Part shown: piece by piece, positions 1 through 8,175 of the stretch
Layout of the letters: every line of letters starts with the position of its first letter
Position numbering within the stretch: the first letter of the stretch is position 1
Assembly (NCBI RefSeq): GCF_000265365.1
Contig: NC_018011.1
Coordinates: forward strand, 248,001 to 312,000
Source: Alistipes finegoldii DSM 17242
GTDB taxonomy: Bacteria > Bacteroidota > Bacteroidia > Bacteroidales > Rikenellaceae
Direction of reading: 5' to 3'
DNA length: 64,000 nucleotides
Made by a program: the position numbers and the translations under genes
The notes under the pieces: generated by a model
The model's database searches: none
Seen by the model: the letters and a program-made list of their open reading frames with translations, nothing else
Told to the model about the DNA's origin: nothing

Positions 1-350
1 AACTTTCCGATCGTTGCAGTCCGGCCGACCTTCGCCACCATTCCTCCCGCTGTCGCATAAACCCATTCGCCCGGGTTGCCAGGCAGATCTATGCCTGCGT
101 GGTGTTTGTATTCATTCAGGAGCGGATGGAGACGGGTTCCGTAAGCGGAGCTGATCCGGAGGTGTCGAAAATCTTCGGCCCGAAGTGGCGAGATGCAGGG
201 TACATGGTCAATTATCGGATTCGGCCGCTTGAGCAGCAGAATCGTTTGTTCGACTTGGCGGTAGTTTTCTGCCATATTCAATAATCGCTCGATACCGGTT
301 TGCGGTGCGAAACTGCAAACCGTCGCGGCGCATAATATAAGAAATGTCAT
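1..350 (-). CDS. M23-family metallopeptidase, exported, partial (runs off the left edge)
   Basis: Reading the minus strand from ATG at 350 gives a short hydrophobic signal sequence (MTFLILCAATVCSF...) followed by a segment with RLHPLLNEYKHHAGIDL. The H-x(n)-HHAGID pattern matches the zinc ligands of M23 (LytM/lysostaphin-type) peptidoglycan endopeptidases, and the next residues (ATAGGMVAKVG) match the following beta strand of that fold. The start overlaps the stop of the upstream gene (TGA 347-349, ATG 348-350), so it is the last visible gene of the rep-parA operon. In mobile elements such enzymes usually open the cell wall for a conjugation apparatus. The C-terminus is outside the window. 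Confidence 0.75.
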   Translation of the reverse strand, partial: MTFLILCAATVCSFAPQTGIERLLNMAENYRQVEQTILLLKRPNPIIDHVPCISPLRAEDFRHLRISSAYGTRLHPLLNEYKHHAGIDLPGNPGEWVYATAGGMVAKVGRTATIGK

Positions 351-619
351 GCTCTCGTAATTTTACTGCCGTAGTAGGTATTACATGTGTTTTTAGCAGG
401 GATGCCGTTCTTTCGCAACGGATGATACCTGTATTGGATGGAACCGTCGAAGGGGTCGATAAAACAGCCGCAGATCACGCCGATACGTTTGTGCCAGTCG
501 TAATCAATTTCTACAAGTGCCCCATCTGCAAATTCTCGGTCTTCGAGGTGTTCTTCGTCCAATGCAGCGATTGCCAGATCGAGCGTCTGACGACGCTCTT
601 TATATTCTTTATTCGTCAT
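347..619 (-). CDS. Hypothetical protein, 90 aa
   Basis: I do not recognise this small acidic protein (MTNKEYKERRQTLDLAIAAL...). It begins with a charged helix-forming segment and has no signal peptide or membrane segment. It overlaps the upstream 78-aa gene by four bases (616-619) and the downstream peptidase gene by the same kind of ATGA overlap, so the three are translationally coupled. That tight packing is the main evidence that it is a real gene. Confidence 0.6.
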   Translation of the reverse strand: MTNKEYKERRQTLDLAIAALDEEHLEDREFADGALVEIDYDWHKRIGVICGCFIDPFDGSIQYRYHPLRKNGIPAKNTCNTYYGSKITRA

Positions 620-852
620 AATTTATATCCTTCGTTTTCGGCCAAACATTTTAATCCGTCGTAAACAGCTTCCCAGACATACGATTTATGATGTTTGAAT
701 AGGTGCTGTTTGATAATGGAGTCCATTTCTGCGGTGAACTCAATAGTGGATCTTCGAACAGTCGTTCTGATCTTTTTACGCCCCTTTTTTACACCGCGAC
801 GTCTGGAGCCTTGTCCCATGTCGGTAATCAGGTTATCAAGTTCACTGGTCAT
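616..852 (-). CDS. Small basic protein, ribbon-helix-helix candidate behind ParA
   Basis: The 78-aa product has a very basic N-terminal arm (residues about 14-35, rich in R and K) followed by RRSTIEFTAEMDSIIKQH and a second helix. This beta-helix-helix outline resembles ribbon-helix-helix DNA-binding proteins. It starts two bases after the parA stop, the position where plasmids keep the small centromere-binding partner of a ParA ATPase. I infer a ParB-like partition role; the fold is a guess from the pattern, not a clear family match. Confidence 0.55.
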   Translation of the reverse strand: MTSELDNLITDMGQGSRRRGVKKGRKKIRTTVRRSTIEFTAEMDSIIKQHLFKHHKSYVWEAVYDGLKCLAENEGYKL

Positions 853-854
853 AA

Positions 855-1616
855 CTATTTCTTTTTGAGTCGGAGCATCACTTCTTTATAAAACGCAGCC
901 ATATCGAGAGCCGCATTGCTGCGTTTATCAAATTCATAAACGCTTTTATGTGCCAGTTCGGCCCTCCGGAAACTTTCACAATAGCGAATCCGGCAATCAA
1001 ATACAGGCAGACCGCTATCGTTCAAATGCGAAATAAGATTTTGGGATGCGATTCTACCTGCGCTAAAAAGCGTTGGAAGTATTCCCAAAACCGTAACTTT
1101 TGGATTGTATTCCCGTTGAATGGTTGTTATTGCAGCAATCACGGAGTCGAGGCCTTGCGATGCGAATTCGCCGGTTGTAACCGGAATGATTACGTAATCT
1201 GCAGCTACGACAGCATTGACAACTGTTTGACCTAAACTGGGTGGGCAATCAATAATCGCGTAGTCATAAATTTCCGTATAATCCCGACTATGCAATATAT
1301 CTGTGAGGATGTACAATGAATTGTTTTCCCCTTCGATCAAAGAATTAATCTTAGAGGATCTAGCATTGGATGGAATAATATGCAGATTCTTTCTGACAAT
1401 AGACGGGGTAACTTTATCGCGCATGGCAAAAATCCCGAAAAAATTGTCTTGTTTGGGTACATCAGTTTGGTAGAAGTGAGTAAGGTTTGCCTGTGGGTCT
1501 GCATCAATAAGTAGTACGCGCTTTTTTTCAACCGTGGCTATATATTCTGCCAAGTTGATCGTTGACGTGGTTTTGCCAACCCCGCCTTTCAGATTGAGAA
1601 TTGTTATAACTTTCAT
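855..1616 (-). CDS. parA: ParA-family partition ATPase
   Basis: The protein (253 aa) starts MKVITILNLKGGVGKTTS, the deviant Walker A motif of the ParA/MinD/Soj family, followed by LLIDADPQANLT (Walker A' region) and YAIIDCPPSLG (Walker B). I chose the ATG at 1616 because it places the Walker A motif at the N-terminus as usual; the longer reading frame upstream overlaps the rep gene. The gene begins five bases after the rep stop codon. ParA moves or tethers DNA cargo by ATP-dependent cycling on the nucleoid; here it should act in maintenance of the replicating form of the element. Confidence 0.88.
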   Translation of the reverse strand: MKVITILNLKGGVGKTTSTINLAEYIATVEKKRVLLIDADPQANLTHFYQTDVPKQDNFFGIFAMRDKVTPSIVRKNLHIIPSNARSSKINSLIEGENNSLYILTDILHSRDYTEIYDYAIIDCPPSLGQTVVNAVVAADYVIIPVTTGEFASQGLDSVIAAITTIQREYNPKVTVLGILPTLFSAGRIASQNLISHLNDSGLPVFDCRIRYCESFRRAELAHKSVYEFDKRSNAALDMAAFYKEVMLRLKKK

Positions 1617-1620
1617 TGTG

Positions 1621-2757
1621 CTAAAGTATTGAAGGGTTTGAGAAATCGAATTCAGCTTGTATCTCAGCAGGTTTGAGTAGTTCGCCAAGCACTATATTTT
1701 GCATAGCCTGTCGATAATAGGCTGCATGATTCGTTATTTCGCCTTCATTATCGGCGATATATGCAAGTAATTCGTTATGTTTTCTATACACATAGCGGCT
1801 ATTCTGCGGGGTGATCTTTTCTAAAATTGAGTTCATGGAGCGAGCTGTTATCCCCAAATGTGAGCCTGTGTCCTTAATCCGGCTCACTCGGTTCTTATAA
1901 TCCCGTCGCTCCTGATCACTCAACTGCCCATTATGGATGATGAAATAAATTATATCAGGAATCTTCGAACGCTGGGGAAACCGCTCGTAAAATGTGAACC
2001 AGTAATTGGTTTTGTGCATTAAGGCATCGGCGCTGCTTTTCAGTATCCGTTTCCGAAAATCGTGATACGAATTGTATTTTGTTGGATCTACATTTAAAAT
2101 AGATCTCAGTTCCAAATAGGGAACAGTCCATTGGCCTTTATCCGCCCAACGACAGATATTGAAATATAACTTGGCAGTATAGATTGAACTGGCTTTCTCA
2201 ACGGTCTCTTTCAAGATTTGGGAGAAACCGTTTTGAGGATTAATGATTGTATGTACAATCTGTTCGTGAAAAAAGAAATGTGCATTCTGACGACGTTTAT
2301 TTTTTCGTTCAATCGCAACATGACACAATCCTCCAGTTGCAGACAGTTCCGCATTTGTCAAAGCCGATCTTTGCGGAAAAGTCACACTGATACGGCTCAT
2401 GTCGAGGAGAGCTCTTTCGAGTTCGTTATAATGTTCGGGCCTAACGCCAAAGTCTCGTAATGGTAATACAATCTCTACCATGTGTGATTTTTTATCCCAA
2501 TAGACATTTTTTGCCTGGAGGGAAATCTTGCCATCAGGGGTATCGAAATTTGTCCGAATAATCGGTTGTAGCGATATTGCAATACGAAATAGAGCGAGGA
2601 ACTGCGTGTAAGAGTACGCAGATCTCATATCAATAAACAGATTGGGATGCTTGACCTTCGTATATGACGATATATCAATAGCTGTTTCCGAAACGTTATT
2701 TCCCGGAATCGTGTAGACGTAGCCACCCCTATCTCGTATTTTTACCTGATTCGCCAT
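1621..2757 (-). CDS. Replication initiator protein, Rep_3 family
   Basis: The product (378 aa from ATG 2757; an in-frame TTG at 2784 is possible) contains the winged-helix signature of Rep_3 plasmid initiators: IYTAKLYFNICRWADKGQW, then VPYLELRSILNV and a YHDFRKRILK segment about 25 residues on. Two winged-helix domains would span roughly residues 50-170 and 190-310. Such proteins bind iterons and open the origin. A GC-rich inverted repeat, GGGGAG...CTCCCC, lies just upstream (2770-2795) in the leader. Gene order rep-parA-small protein is that of a plasmid backbone, unusual in a tRNA-integrated element. Confidence 0.8.
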   Translation of the reverse strand: MANQVKIRDRGGYVYTIPGNNVSETAIDISSYTKVKHPNLFIDMRSAYSYTQFLALFRIAISLQPIIRTNFDTPDGKISLQAKNVYWDKKSHMVEIVLPLRDFGVRPEHYNELERALLDMSRISVTFPQRSALTNAELSATGGLCHVAIERKNKRRQNAHFFFHEQIVHTIINPQNGFSQILKETVEKASSIYTAKLYFNICRWADKGQWTVPYLELRSILNVDPTKYNSYHDFRKRILKSSADALMHKTNYWFTFYERFPQRSKIPDIIYFIIHNGQLSDQERRDYKNRVSRIKDTGSHLGITARSMNSILEKITPQNSRYVYRKHNELLAYIADNEGEITNHAAYYRQAMQNIVLGELLKPAEIQAEFDFSNPSIL

Positions 2758-2869
2758 CTGTAAAATTTGGGGAGACAGGGGCAACTGCCTCCCCGAAGTT
2801 TCTCTACTTTACTTCGAAAAATAGATTATTAAAAGAACCATATATGCGCTTTCTACGCATATTTGAATA

Positions 2870-3244
2870 TCATTTTGGAATCCAATTCCCCATGATGTCT
2901 TGTTTGAATTTCGATTCATGCCTTTTCCAACTCCATTTCTCGGCTCGTGTGTGATCATAAGCCTTAATCCATTCTGTTGTTGGATATTTCGTTATAATTC
3001 TATTTTTTATTTCTCCGCTTTGAACTTGTCTTATCGAACAGTTGTGCCATTTAATTATCCGGCAGTTTGGACAATCATAGACTATCTTTTTCCTTGCCTC
3101 TGCATTATCGGAACATGCAGGACAAAGCATCTTAAACAGTACAGTGTATGTCCGCAGGCGTAGATATTCACGTTTTTCTTGTTCGTCTACGATTGCCCAG
3201 TATTCGGCCCACTCTTTTTTTGTCAATGGTCGGTTGCTCCCCAT
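2870..3244 (-). CDS. Hypothetical protein with a CxxC...CxxC zinc-binding pair
   Basis: The 124-aa product begins MGSNRPLTKKEWAEYW and contains MLCPACSDNAEARKKIVYDCPNC (split pairs CPAC and CPNC about 17 residues apart), a likely zinc knuckle, in the middle of the chain, followed by a basic aromatic C-terminus. No enzyme motif is visible. It overlaps the 3' end of the upstream gene by 77 bases in another frame, which is more than normal; one of the two ends may be misread. Function unknown; probably an element-encoded DNA-associated protein. Confidence 0.5.
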   Translation of the reverse strand: MGSNRPLTKKEWAEYWAIVDEQEKREYLRLRTYTVLFKMLCPACSDNAEARKKIVYDCPNCRIIKWHNCSIRQVQSGEIKNRIITKYPTTEWIKAYDHTRAEKWSWKRHESKFKQDIMGNWIPK

Positions 3245-3518
3245 CTTGAGTTTTGATATATAGTAATTGAACTGATGATTGACAAAGAGCCTGATTGATC
3301 TCTACCCTACTCAGATAGTATCTCGCGCCATTTTTTCTCAGACTAATCAAATTAGCTTCGAGAAGTTTTCGGATTTTGGATTCTCCAAATTCCAACTCAG
3401 CTTTCTTTCGGGATAGAGTATCGGATTTTGGCCGCAACTCTTTCAGAACCGTTGAAGAACCGACTGCAATAGCCTCTTCAAGTAGTTGCTTTATTGTTTT
3501 GAGGTCCGGGATCATCAT
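3168..3518 (-). CDS. Hypothetical protein with an excisionase-like helix-turn-helix segment
   Basis: The 116-aa product has KKAELEFGESKIRKLLEANLISLRKNGARYYLSRVEI around residues 38-74, which reads like the winged-helix core of MerR/excisionase-type proteins (helix, turn, recognition helix, wing ending in RYYLSR). The C-terminal 30 residues are basic and overlap the next gene, so they may not be conserved. A role in excision or replication control of the element is possible but not shown. Confidence 0.5.
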   Translation of the reverse strand: MMIPDLKTIKQLLEEAIAVGSSTVLKELRPKSDTLSRKKAELEFGESKIRKLLEANLISLRKNGARYYLSRVEINQALCQSSVQLLYIKTQDGEQPTIDKKRVGRILGNRRRTRKT

Positions 3519-3744
3519 TTATCCGTGTTATAATAAACAGTTTCGGTTTCCTGTGTTTGTGTGTCTTAAATCGTAAATGAGAATATCTTGCGCTCCTTCG
3601 CAACCGTTTAATCGCGGCACGAGCATTATCTGCTGTATTATCTTCCAATTTCAGCGACCAAGCATCATTGATCTCCATTTCTGTCAGTACAGCCTGCCAG
3701 TTGGACGGCGCGGATTCTGGTCGCTTTTTTAAGATCCTCCCCAT
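3478..3744 (-). CDS. Hypothetical basic protein, 88 aa
   Basis: Unrecognised. The product is basic, with an acidic central helix (WSLKLEDNTADNARAAIKRLRR) and a lysine/arginine-rich C-terminus. It is the first gene of the leftward group and is divergent from the XRE repressor gene at 3849, with about 100 bases of AT-rich DNA between them that should hold both promoters. It overlaps the next gene by 41 bases. Confidence 0.4.
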   Translation of the reverse strand: MGRILKKRPESAPSNWQAVLTEMEINDAWSLKLEDNTADNARAAIKRLRRSARYSHLRFKTHKHRKPKLFIITRINDDPGPQNNKATT

Positions 3745-3848
3745 TTTTGGTTAATTCCTATTTTTTCAGTAACTTACCCCGATTTATTGGGGTATGAACG
3801 TATGGTACGTTCGTACCACGATGCAAATATCTAACTATTTTACGACAC

Positions 3849-4298
3849 ATGCAAGAAAAAGAGGAAAATATTACGAAAATTATTTATCGGCTGCAAGAGT
3901 ATGTTAAGTATAAAGGCATTACACTTAACCAGATTGCTGTTGTTATTGGAGTAAGCAATAGCTATTTTAGCAAAATGGCCAGTAGTGGAGGCTCTTTAGG
4001 TGAAGATATCATCCGTAAGATATTACTATTTTACGACGATCTGAATTCTGATTGGCTTATCATCGGGCGTGGCAAAATGATAAAAGATAGAGCAATTTCT
4101 CAAAATGAGGCTCCCGATTTTGTGAATGCTAAACTTGTTCAGGCACTTGCTGATGCAAATAAAGCATTATCTGCGGCAAATGAAACCATACTTCAGCAAC
4201 AGGAAATAATTGCAAATCACACAAATACAACAACTTACACCCCCCCCCATGCAGGGTCGGAGGCAAAACTTCCACTAAACCCAGTTGATAAAAAATAA
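3849..4298 (+). CDS. XRE-family transcriptional regulator (element repressor candidate)
   Basis: The 149-aa protein has an N-terminal helix-turn-helix (about residues 8-65; KGITLNQIAVVIGVSNSYFSKM is the HTH core), then SDWLIIGRGKM, a phrase common in Bacteroidota repressors of this type, and a coiled-coil-like C-terminal tail (ALADANKALSAANETILQQQ). It is transcribed away from the leftward rep-par block and probably represses the facing promoter. A run of eight or more C bases near 4240 lies inside the gene close to its 3' end and could be a slippage hotspot. Confidence 0.75.
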   Translation: MQEKEENITKIIYRLQEYVKYKGITLNQIAVVIGVSNSYFSKMASSGGSLGEDIIRKILLFYDDLNSDWLIIGRGKMIKDRAISQNEAPDFVNAKLVQALADANKALSAANETILQQQEIIANHTNTTTYTPPHAGSEAKLPLNPVDKK

Positions 4299-4345
4299 CA
4301 CGCTTTAAGGGGTCTATAAAAAGAAATAAGATAAATCGCGCATTT
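4299..4345 (+). repeat. Sequence resembling the core of the 52-bp palindromes of the tRNA-Phe element
   Basis: Directly after the XRE stop codon lies AAGGGGTCTATAAAAAGAAA, close to the conserved AGGGGTATATAAAA core found in all seven 52-bp repeats between 46697 and 61872. The GTGAC/GTCAC ends are not present. The rest of 4346-4575 is AT-rich with no gene that I can support. Confidence 0.35.
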
Positions 4346-4575
4346 TAAGCCCGAATTTTTTATCTCAGGCCGAATATGACCCCACATTCGTTTTCTTGGA
4401 GAAAATCGAAATTTGGGAACTTAAAATCGCAAATAGCGCCTATTGCGCTACTTTGTATAACCTCGCATCAGAATTGAAATCAGTTAAATAAATTCCGAAT
4501 GTTGCCCAAATAAGATTTCGTACAAGGTTGCAAATTGCTGAATATGAATTGAAATAGGATAGATAATACCTTAGT

Positions 4576-4618
4576 CTTCTAAGCTGTCGGTCGTGGGTTC
4601 GAATCCCGCCGGGATCAC
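4576..4618 (+). pseudogene. 3' fragment of tRNA-Arg(UCU), attachment-site scar
   Basis: The segment holds the anticodon loop CTTCTAA, the 3' half of the anticodon stem (GCTGT), the variable region, a perfect T arm (GTGGGTTCGAATCCCGC) and the 3' acceptor strand. Upstream bases do not form a D arm, 5' acceptor strand or 5' anticodon strand. It is the chromosomal 3' end left behind when the element inserted into the tRNA gene. A terminator follows directly, as expected for the original tRNA transcript. Confidence 0.85.
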
Positions 4619-4623
4619 TCGAC

Positions 4624-4654
4624 GCCGGGCCGCAAATGCGGCCCGGCATTTTTT
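4624..4654 (+). terminator. Rho-independent terminator of the original tRNA-Arg
   Basis: A perfect 10-bp GC stem (GCCGGGCCGC / GCGGCCCGGC) with an AAAT loop is followed by six T residues. Confidence 0.9.
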
Positions 4655-4710
4655 CATCCGTATCGAAAACGCCATAAAACAGCCTTCCGCGCGCATTTTT
4701 CCGCAATTTA

Positions 4711-4742
4711 TTTTGCCGGGCGGAATATTTTGCCTACATTTG
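4711..4742 (+). promoter_or_regulatory. Bacteroidota-type promoter of rpsP
   Basis: TTTTG at 4711-4715 and TACATTTG at 4735-4742 are separated by 19 bases, fitting the TTTG / TAnnTTTG consensus of the primary sigma factor of Bacteroidota. Transcription should start near 4749. Confidence 0.7.
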
Positions 4743-4805
4743 CAGGCTTAAAAGCCCAAAGTGGGTGAGCGTTTTTTATTAATTACAACAAAATTTTATA
4801 GCAAA

Positions 4806-5360
4806 ATGGCTGTTAAAATTCGTCTGGCACGTCATGGTAAGAAGGGTTACGCCTTCTATCACATCGTTGCCGCAGATAGCAGGGCGCCACGTGATGGTAG
4901 ATTTATCGAGAAGCTGGGTACCTACAACCCCAACACGAATCCTGCTACGATCGACCTGGACTTCGAGAAAGCACTGGGCTGGTTGCAGAAAGGCGCACAA
5001 CCTACGGATACCTGTCGGGCAATTCTCTCGTACAAGGGCGTATTATACAAGAAGCACCTGCTGGGCGGTATCGCCAAGGGCGCATTCTCGGAGACCGAAG
5101 CCGAAGCTCGTTTCAACAAATGGATGACCGAGAAGGCCGGTAAGATCGAGGCTAAGGGCAACAAGCTCGAAGCGGATGCCAAGTCGGCCGAAAAGGCCCG
5201 TCTGGCCGCCGAAGCCAAAGTCAAGGAGGAGCGCGCAAAGGCCATCGCCGAGAAGAAGGCCGCAGCCGAAGCTGCCGCCAAGGAGGCCGAGCAGGCCGCT
5301 GCCGCAGAGGGCGCAGAAGCACCCGCTGAAGGCGAAGCCGAAGCTCCCGCCGCAGAATAA
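4806..5360 (+). CDS. rpsP: 30S ribosomal protein S16 with C-terminal Ala/Glu extension
   Basis: [26 protein letters not shown] is the S16 N-terminus; the conserved domain covers about residues 1-85 ([30 protein letters not shown]). The ATG at 4806 gives the conserved start; an upstream ATG at 4761 would add 15 unlikely residues. The C-terminal half is a long Lys/Ala/Glu-rich helix typical of Bacteroidota S16 and absent in E. coli. S16 is an assembly protein of the small subunit body. It has its own promoter and terminator; rimM follows after that terminator, whereas in many bacteria the two share an operon. Confidence 0.97.
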   Translation: MAVKIRLARHGKKGYAFYHIVAADSRAPRDGRFIEKLGTYNPNTNPATIDLDFEKALGWLQKGAQPTDTCRAILSYKGVLYKKHLLGGIAKGAFSETEAEARFNKWMTEKAGKIEAKGNKLEADAKSAEKARLAAEAKVKEERAKAIAEKKAAAEAAAKEAEQAAAAEGAEAPAEGEAEAPAAE

Positions 5361-5385
5361 GCGCAGAACGCTTCTTTCCGGAATC

Positions 5386-5425
5386 CCGGTAAATTTCCCA
5401 ACGCGGGAGATTTACCGGTTTTTTT
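5386..5425 (+). terminator. Terminator after rpsP
   Basis: CCGGTAAAT and ATTTACCGG form a 9-bp stem around a GC-rich loop, followed by seven T residues. Confidence 0.88.
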
Positions 5426-5572
5426 CATTACTTTTGTAAACTCTTTCCGGCCGGGCGGCACGCCCCGCAGCGCCACGCCACGCATGGAAAGTCCCCCTGC
5501 CGCACCGCCGGACGAGCGAGAATCGCACGCTCCACGCGATGCGGAGGATAAAACACCGTAAACCGAACCGAC

Positions 5573-6238
5573 ATGAGCGTTTCCATACCCGCAGGCAGAA
5601 TCAACAAGCTTTTCGGCACCGACGGCGGAGTGATGCTGTCGCTTTACGCCGATTTCCCCGCGGATTTCGACACCGACATCCCGCTGCTGGTCACCATCGA
5701 CGCCCTCGAAGTGCCGCTCTGGTGCGAACGTTTCGAACGCCGCGGAGCCTCAGGCGCCGTCGCCGCATTCGCCGACTTCGACACCGAACGCCGGGCGCAG
5801 GAGCTGCTCGGCCTCGAATTCCGCATCCGGTTCGACGAGGAGGATGACGACGAATTCTACATGGAGGACCTGATCGGATTCGCCGTTACGGGCTTCGAGA
5901 TACGGCACGGCGGCACGGAAAACGGCGGAAACGGCGGAAATGACGATGGCAACAACGCAAACAACGACACCTGCAACGACGACGGCAGCAGAGGCGGCAG
6001 CAACGATAATGCCAACGCCAACAGCGCCGGCAGCGCCGCCGGCGACAGCATGCCCCCTGCCGGACAATTCGCAGGCAGGGTCGCGGACTATTATGACAGC
6101 GAAGCCAACCCGCTCTTCGAGCTGGAAATCGGCGGCCGCCGGGTGCTGGTCCCCGCCGCCGAGGAGTTCATCGCCCATATCGACTTCGAGGGGCGCACGA
6201 TGAAGATGATCCTGCCCGAAGGGCTGATCGACCTATAA
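5573..6238 (+). CDS. rimM: Ribosome maturation factor RimM with a low-complexity insertion
   Basis: Residues 1-95 match the RimM N-terminal beta-barrel (IPAGRINKLFGTDGGVMLSL), and residues about 98-111 plus 164-221 form the PRC barrel (YMEDLIGFAV..., then FAGRVADYYDSEANPLFELE and the closing LPEGLIDL). RimM binds S19 and helps mature the 30S head. Residues about 112-163 are an Asn/Gly/Asp/Ser-rich stretch inserted in the first loop of the PRC barrel; RimM proteins are normally about 170-180 aa, so the 221-aa length is explained by this insert. mnmA starts 15 bases downstream, so the two are co-transcribed. Confidence 0.88.
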   Translation: MSVSIPAGRINKLFGTDGGVMLSLYADFPADFDTDIPLLVTIDALEVPLWCERFERRGASGAVAAFADFDTERRAQELLGLEFRIRFDEEDDDEFYMEDLIGFAVTGFEIRHGGTENGGNGGNDDGNNANNDTCNDDGSRGGSNDNANANSAGSAAGDSMPPAGQFAGRVADYYDSEANPLFELEIGGRRVLVPAAEEFIAHIDFEGRTMKMILPEGLIDL

Positions 6239-6253
6239 GATTTTCAAGACAAT

Positions 6254-7570
6254 ATGGCACACGTAGTAATCGGATTATCGGGCGGCGTGGATTCGTCCGT
6301 CGCGGCGTATCTCCTCAAACGGCAGGGGCACGACGTCACGGGGCTTTTCATGATCAACTGGCACGACACCACGGGCACGCTCGAAGGCGACTGCCCGTGG
6401 CACGACGACCGGGTTTTCGCCGAGCTGGTCGCCAAACGGCTCGACATTCCGCTGCGCATCGTGGACCTCTCGGCCGACTACCGTACGCGCGTGGTCGATT
6501 ACATGTTCGCCGAGTACGAAAAGGGCCGCACGCCCAACCCCGACGTGCTGTGCAACCGCGAAATCAAGTTCGACGTCTTTCTGCGCGAAGCCCTCAAGCT
6601 GGGCGCGGACTTCGTCGCCACGGGCCACTACTGCCGCAAGGCCGAAGAGTTCCTTCCCGACGGACGGACGGTCTTCAAGCTGCTCGCCGGCGCCGACCCC
6701 AACAAGGACCAGAGCTATTTTCTCTGCCAGCTTTCGCAGGAACAGCTGCGCTACGCCCTGTTCCCGATCGGCGATCTGCTGAAACCCGAAGTGCGGCGCA
6801 TCGCCGCTGAGCAGGGACTCGCCACCGCCAAGCGCAAAGATTCGCAGGGCATCTGCTTCGTGGGCAAGGTGGACCTGCCCGCTTTCCTCCAGCAGAAACT
6901 GGCTTCGAAAAAGGGCAACGTCCACGAGATCCTCCCCTCGTGGCCGAAATACGACCGGGCTTTGGCCGCAGCCCCGGCCAAAGCCGAAAACGCCGCTGGC
7001 CCCGGTACGTCAGACGCCCGGACGAACAGCACGCTTTCGACCGAAAACCGGGCTATACCTGCTGAAGCGGATGCCGAAGTCGCCCGAACCGACGGCGAAC
7101 CCTCGACCGAACGCCTTACCGCCCTCGCCGCCCCGTGGCGCTACACCGTACGCGACGGCAAGAAGATCGGCGAGCACAACGGCGCGCATTTCTACACCAT
7201 CGGCCAGCGCAAGGGGCTGGGCATCGGCGGCCGCCGGGAGTCGCTCTTCATCCTTGCGACCGACACCGCGCAGAACGTCATCTACGTGGGCGAGGGCGAC
7301 GCCCATCCCGGTTTGTGGCGCCCGGCGCTGCACATCGCTCCCGGCGAAATCCACTGGGTCAATCCCGCACGCGCCCTCTCGCCCGGACAGAGCGCCCGCT
7401 TCAGCGTCCGCATCCGCTACCGCCAGCCGCTTCAGGACGCAACGCTCTTCATGCGCGACGAGGGCGCCTACATCCTCTTCGACCAACCCCAGCGGGGCAT
7501 CACGCCCGGACAGTTCGCCGCATGGTACGACGGCGACGAACTGGTCGGTTCGGGCGTAATCTCCGAATGA
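6254..7570 (+). CDS. mnmA: tRNA-specific 2-thiouridylase MnmA
   Basis: MnmA makes the 2-thio group of U34 in Glu, Gln and Lys tRNAs. Visible motifs are the PP-loop GLSGGVDSSVAA (residues 8-18), the catalytic cysteines C100 (NPDVLCN) and C201 (DSQGICFVG), ATGHYC and the C-terminal beta-barrel GQRKGLGIGG. Length is 438 aa; the family is about 360-380. The excess is an Ala/Glu/Thr-rich insert at about residues 236-292 between the catalytic part and the central domain (APWRYTVRDGKKIGEHNGAH follows). It lies 15 bases after rimM. Confidence 0.95.
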   Translation: MAHVVIGLSGGVDSSVAAYLLKRQGHDVTGLFMINWHDTTGTLEGDCPWHDDRVFAELVAKRLDIPLRIVDLSADYRTRVVDYMFAEYEKGRTPNPDVLCNREIKFDVFLREALKLGADFVATGHYCRKAEEFLPDGRTVFKLLAGADPNKDQSYFLCQLSQEQLRYALFPIGDLLKPEVRRIAAEQGLATAKRKDSQGICFVGKVDLPAFLQQKLASKKGNVHEILPSWPKYDRALAAAPAKAENAAGPGTSDARTNSTLSTENRAIPAEADAEVARTDGEPSTERLTALAAPWRYTVRDGKKIGEHNGAHFYTIGQRKGLGIGGRRESLFILATDTAQNVIYVGEGDAHPGLWRPALHIAPGEIHWVNPARALSPGQSARFSVRIRYRQPLQDATLFMRDEGAYILFDQPQRGITPGQFAAWYDGDELVGSGVISE

Positions 7571-7669
7571 CCGCGTTCCCGCAGCCGCCAAACGCCGCTG
7601 CTTGCCGCACACCGGAAAAACACCGGAAAAACATCGGGATAATTCCGACTCCAATCAAACGTTCAGCCT

Positions 7670-8044
7670 ATGAATATCGAAGATTTCAGGACCTACTGCC
7701 TTTCGTTCAAGGGGGCCTATGAAAAGATGCCGTTCGAGAAAGCGGCTTCCGCATACGACCGGAACCTGCTCGTCTTCTGCGTCGCGGAGAAATGGTTTTG
7801 CTTCGTAAACGTCGAGACATTCGATTTCTGCAATATCAAATGCGCTCCCGACCGGATCGTGGATTTGCAGGAGCGTTACGAAGGAGTGACGCCGGCATAC
7901 CATATGAATAAAAAACACTGGATAAGCGTACATTTCGACAAAGACGTACCCGACAGAACGATCGAAGACCTCGTGAAGCAATCGTACGATCTTGTCGCGG
8001 CTTCCCTGCCGAAAAAGGAAAGAGCGGCTTTGCAGACCCCGTAA
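7670..8044 (+). CDS. MmcQ/YjbR family protein
   Basis: The 124-aa product (MNIEDFRTYCLSFKGAYEKMPF ... FVNVETFDFCNIKCAPDR ... HWISVHFDKDVPD) matches the MmcQ/YjbR family, a small double-wing fold related to CyaY that is often called DNA-binding. The cellular role is not established. It is followed by its own terminator. About 100 bases separate it from mnmA. Confidence 0.85.
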   Translation: MNIEDFRTYCLSFKGAYEKMPFEKAASAYDRNLLVFCVAEKWFCFVNVETFDFCNIKCAPDRIVDLQERYEGVTPAYHMNKKHWISVHFDKDVPDRTIEDLVKQSYDLVAASLPKKERAALQTP

Positions 8045-8080
8045 TCGGCATCGGGGAACGGCATCAGGGAGATATACGGC

Positions 8081-8108
8081 GACGGAGGAAAAAAACTCCG
8101 TCTTTTTT
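8081..8108 (+). terminator. Terminator after the MmcQ/YjbR gene
   Basis: GACGGAG and CTCCGTC form a 7-bp stem around an A-rich loop, followed by six T residues. Confidence 0.8.
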
Positions 8109-8175
8109 ATGCCCCGGCGAGAGCCGGAAGGTCACTTAGACATAGATAAGTATTGCTTAGGTATAAGCGGTCATT

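Larger units (their letters stand above)
1..4618. mobile_element. Right end of a plasmid-like element integrated at tRNA-Arg(UCU)
   Basis: This AT-rich block carries a Rep_3-type initiator, ParA, a small RHH candidate, an M23 peptidase and a divergent XRE repressor, and stops at a tRNA-Arg 3' fragment (4576-4618). The sequence just left of the fragment cannot form the rest of a tRNA. A tRNA 3' end cut off from its 5' half is the usual scar of tRNA-targeted integration, so the intact tRNA-Arg and the rest of the element should lie beyond the left edge. No integrase is visible here. Replication and partition genes suggest an integrated plasmid or a replicating ICE. Confidence 0.65.

Noticed and set aside
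99..284. Plus-strand frame of 61 codons
   Set aside because: It is antisense to the M23 peptidase, whose motifs are clear.
4440..4706. Minus-strand frame of 88 codons
   Set aside because: It crosses the tRNA-Arg fragment and its terminator.
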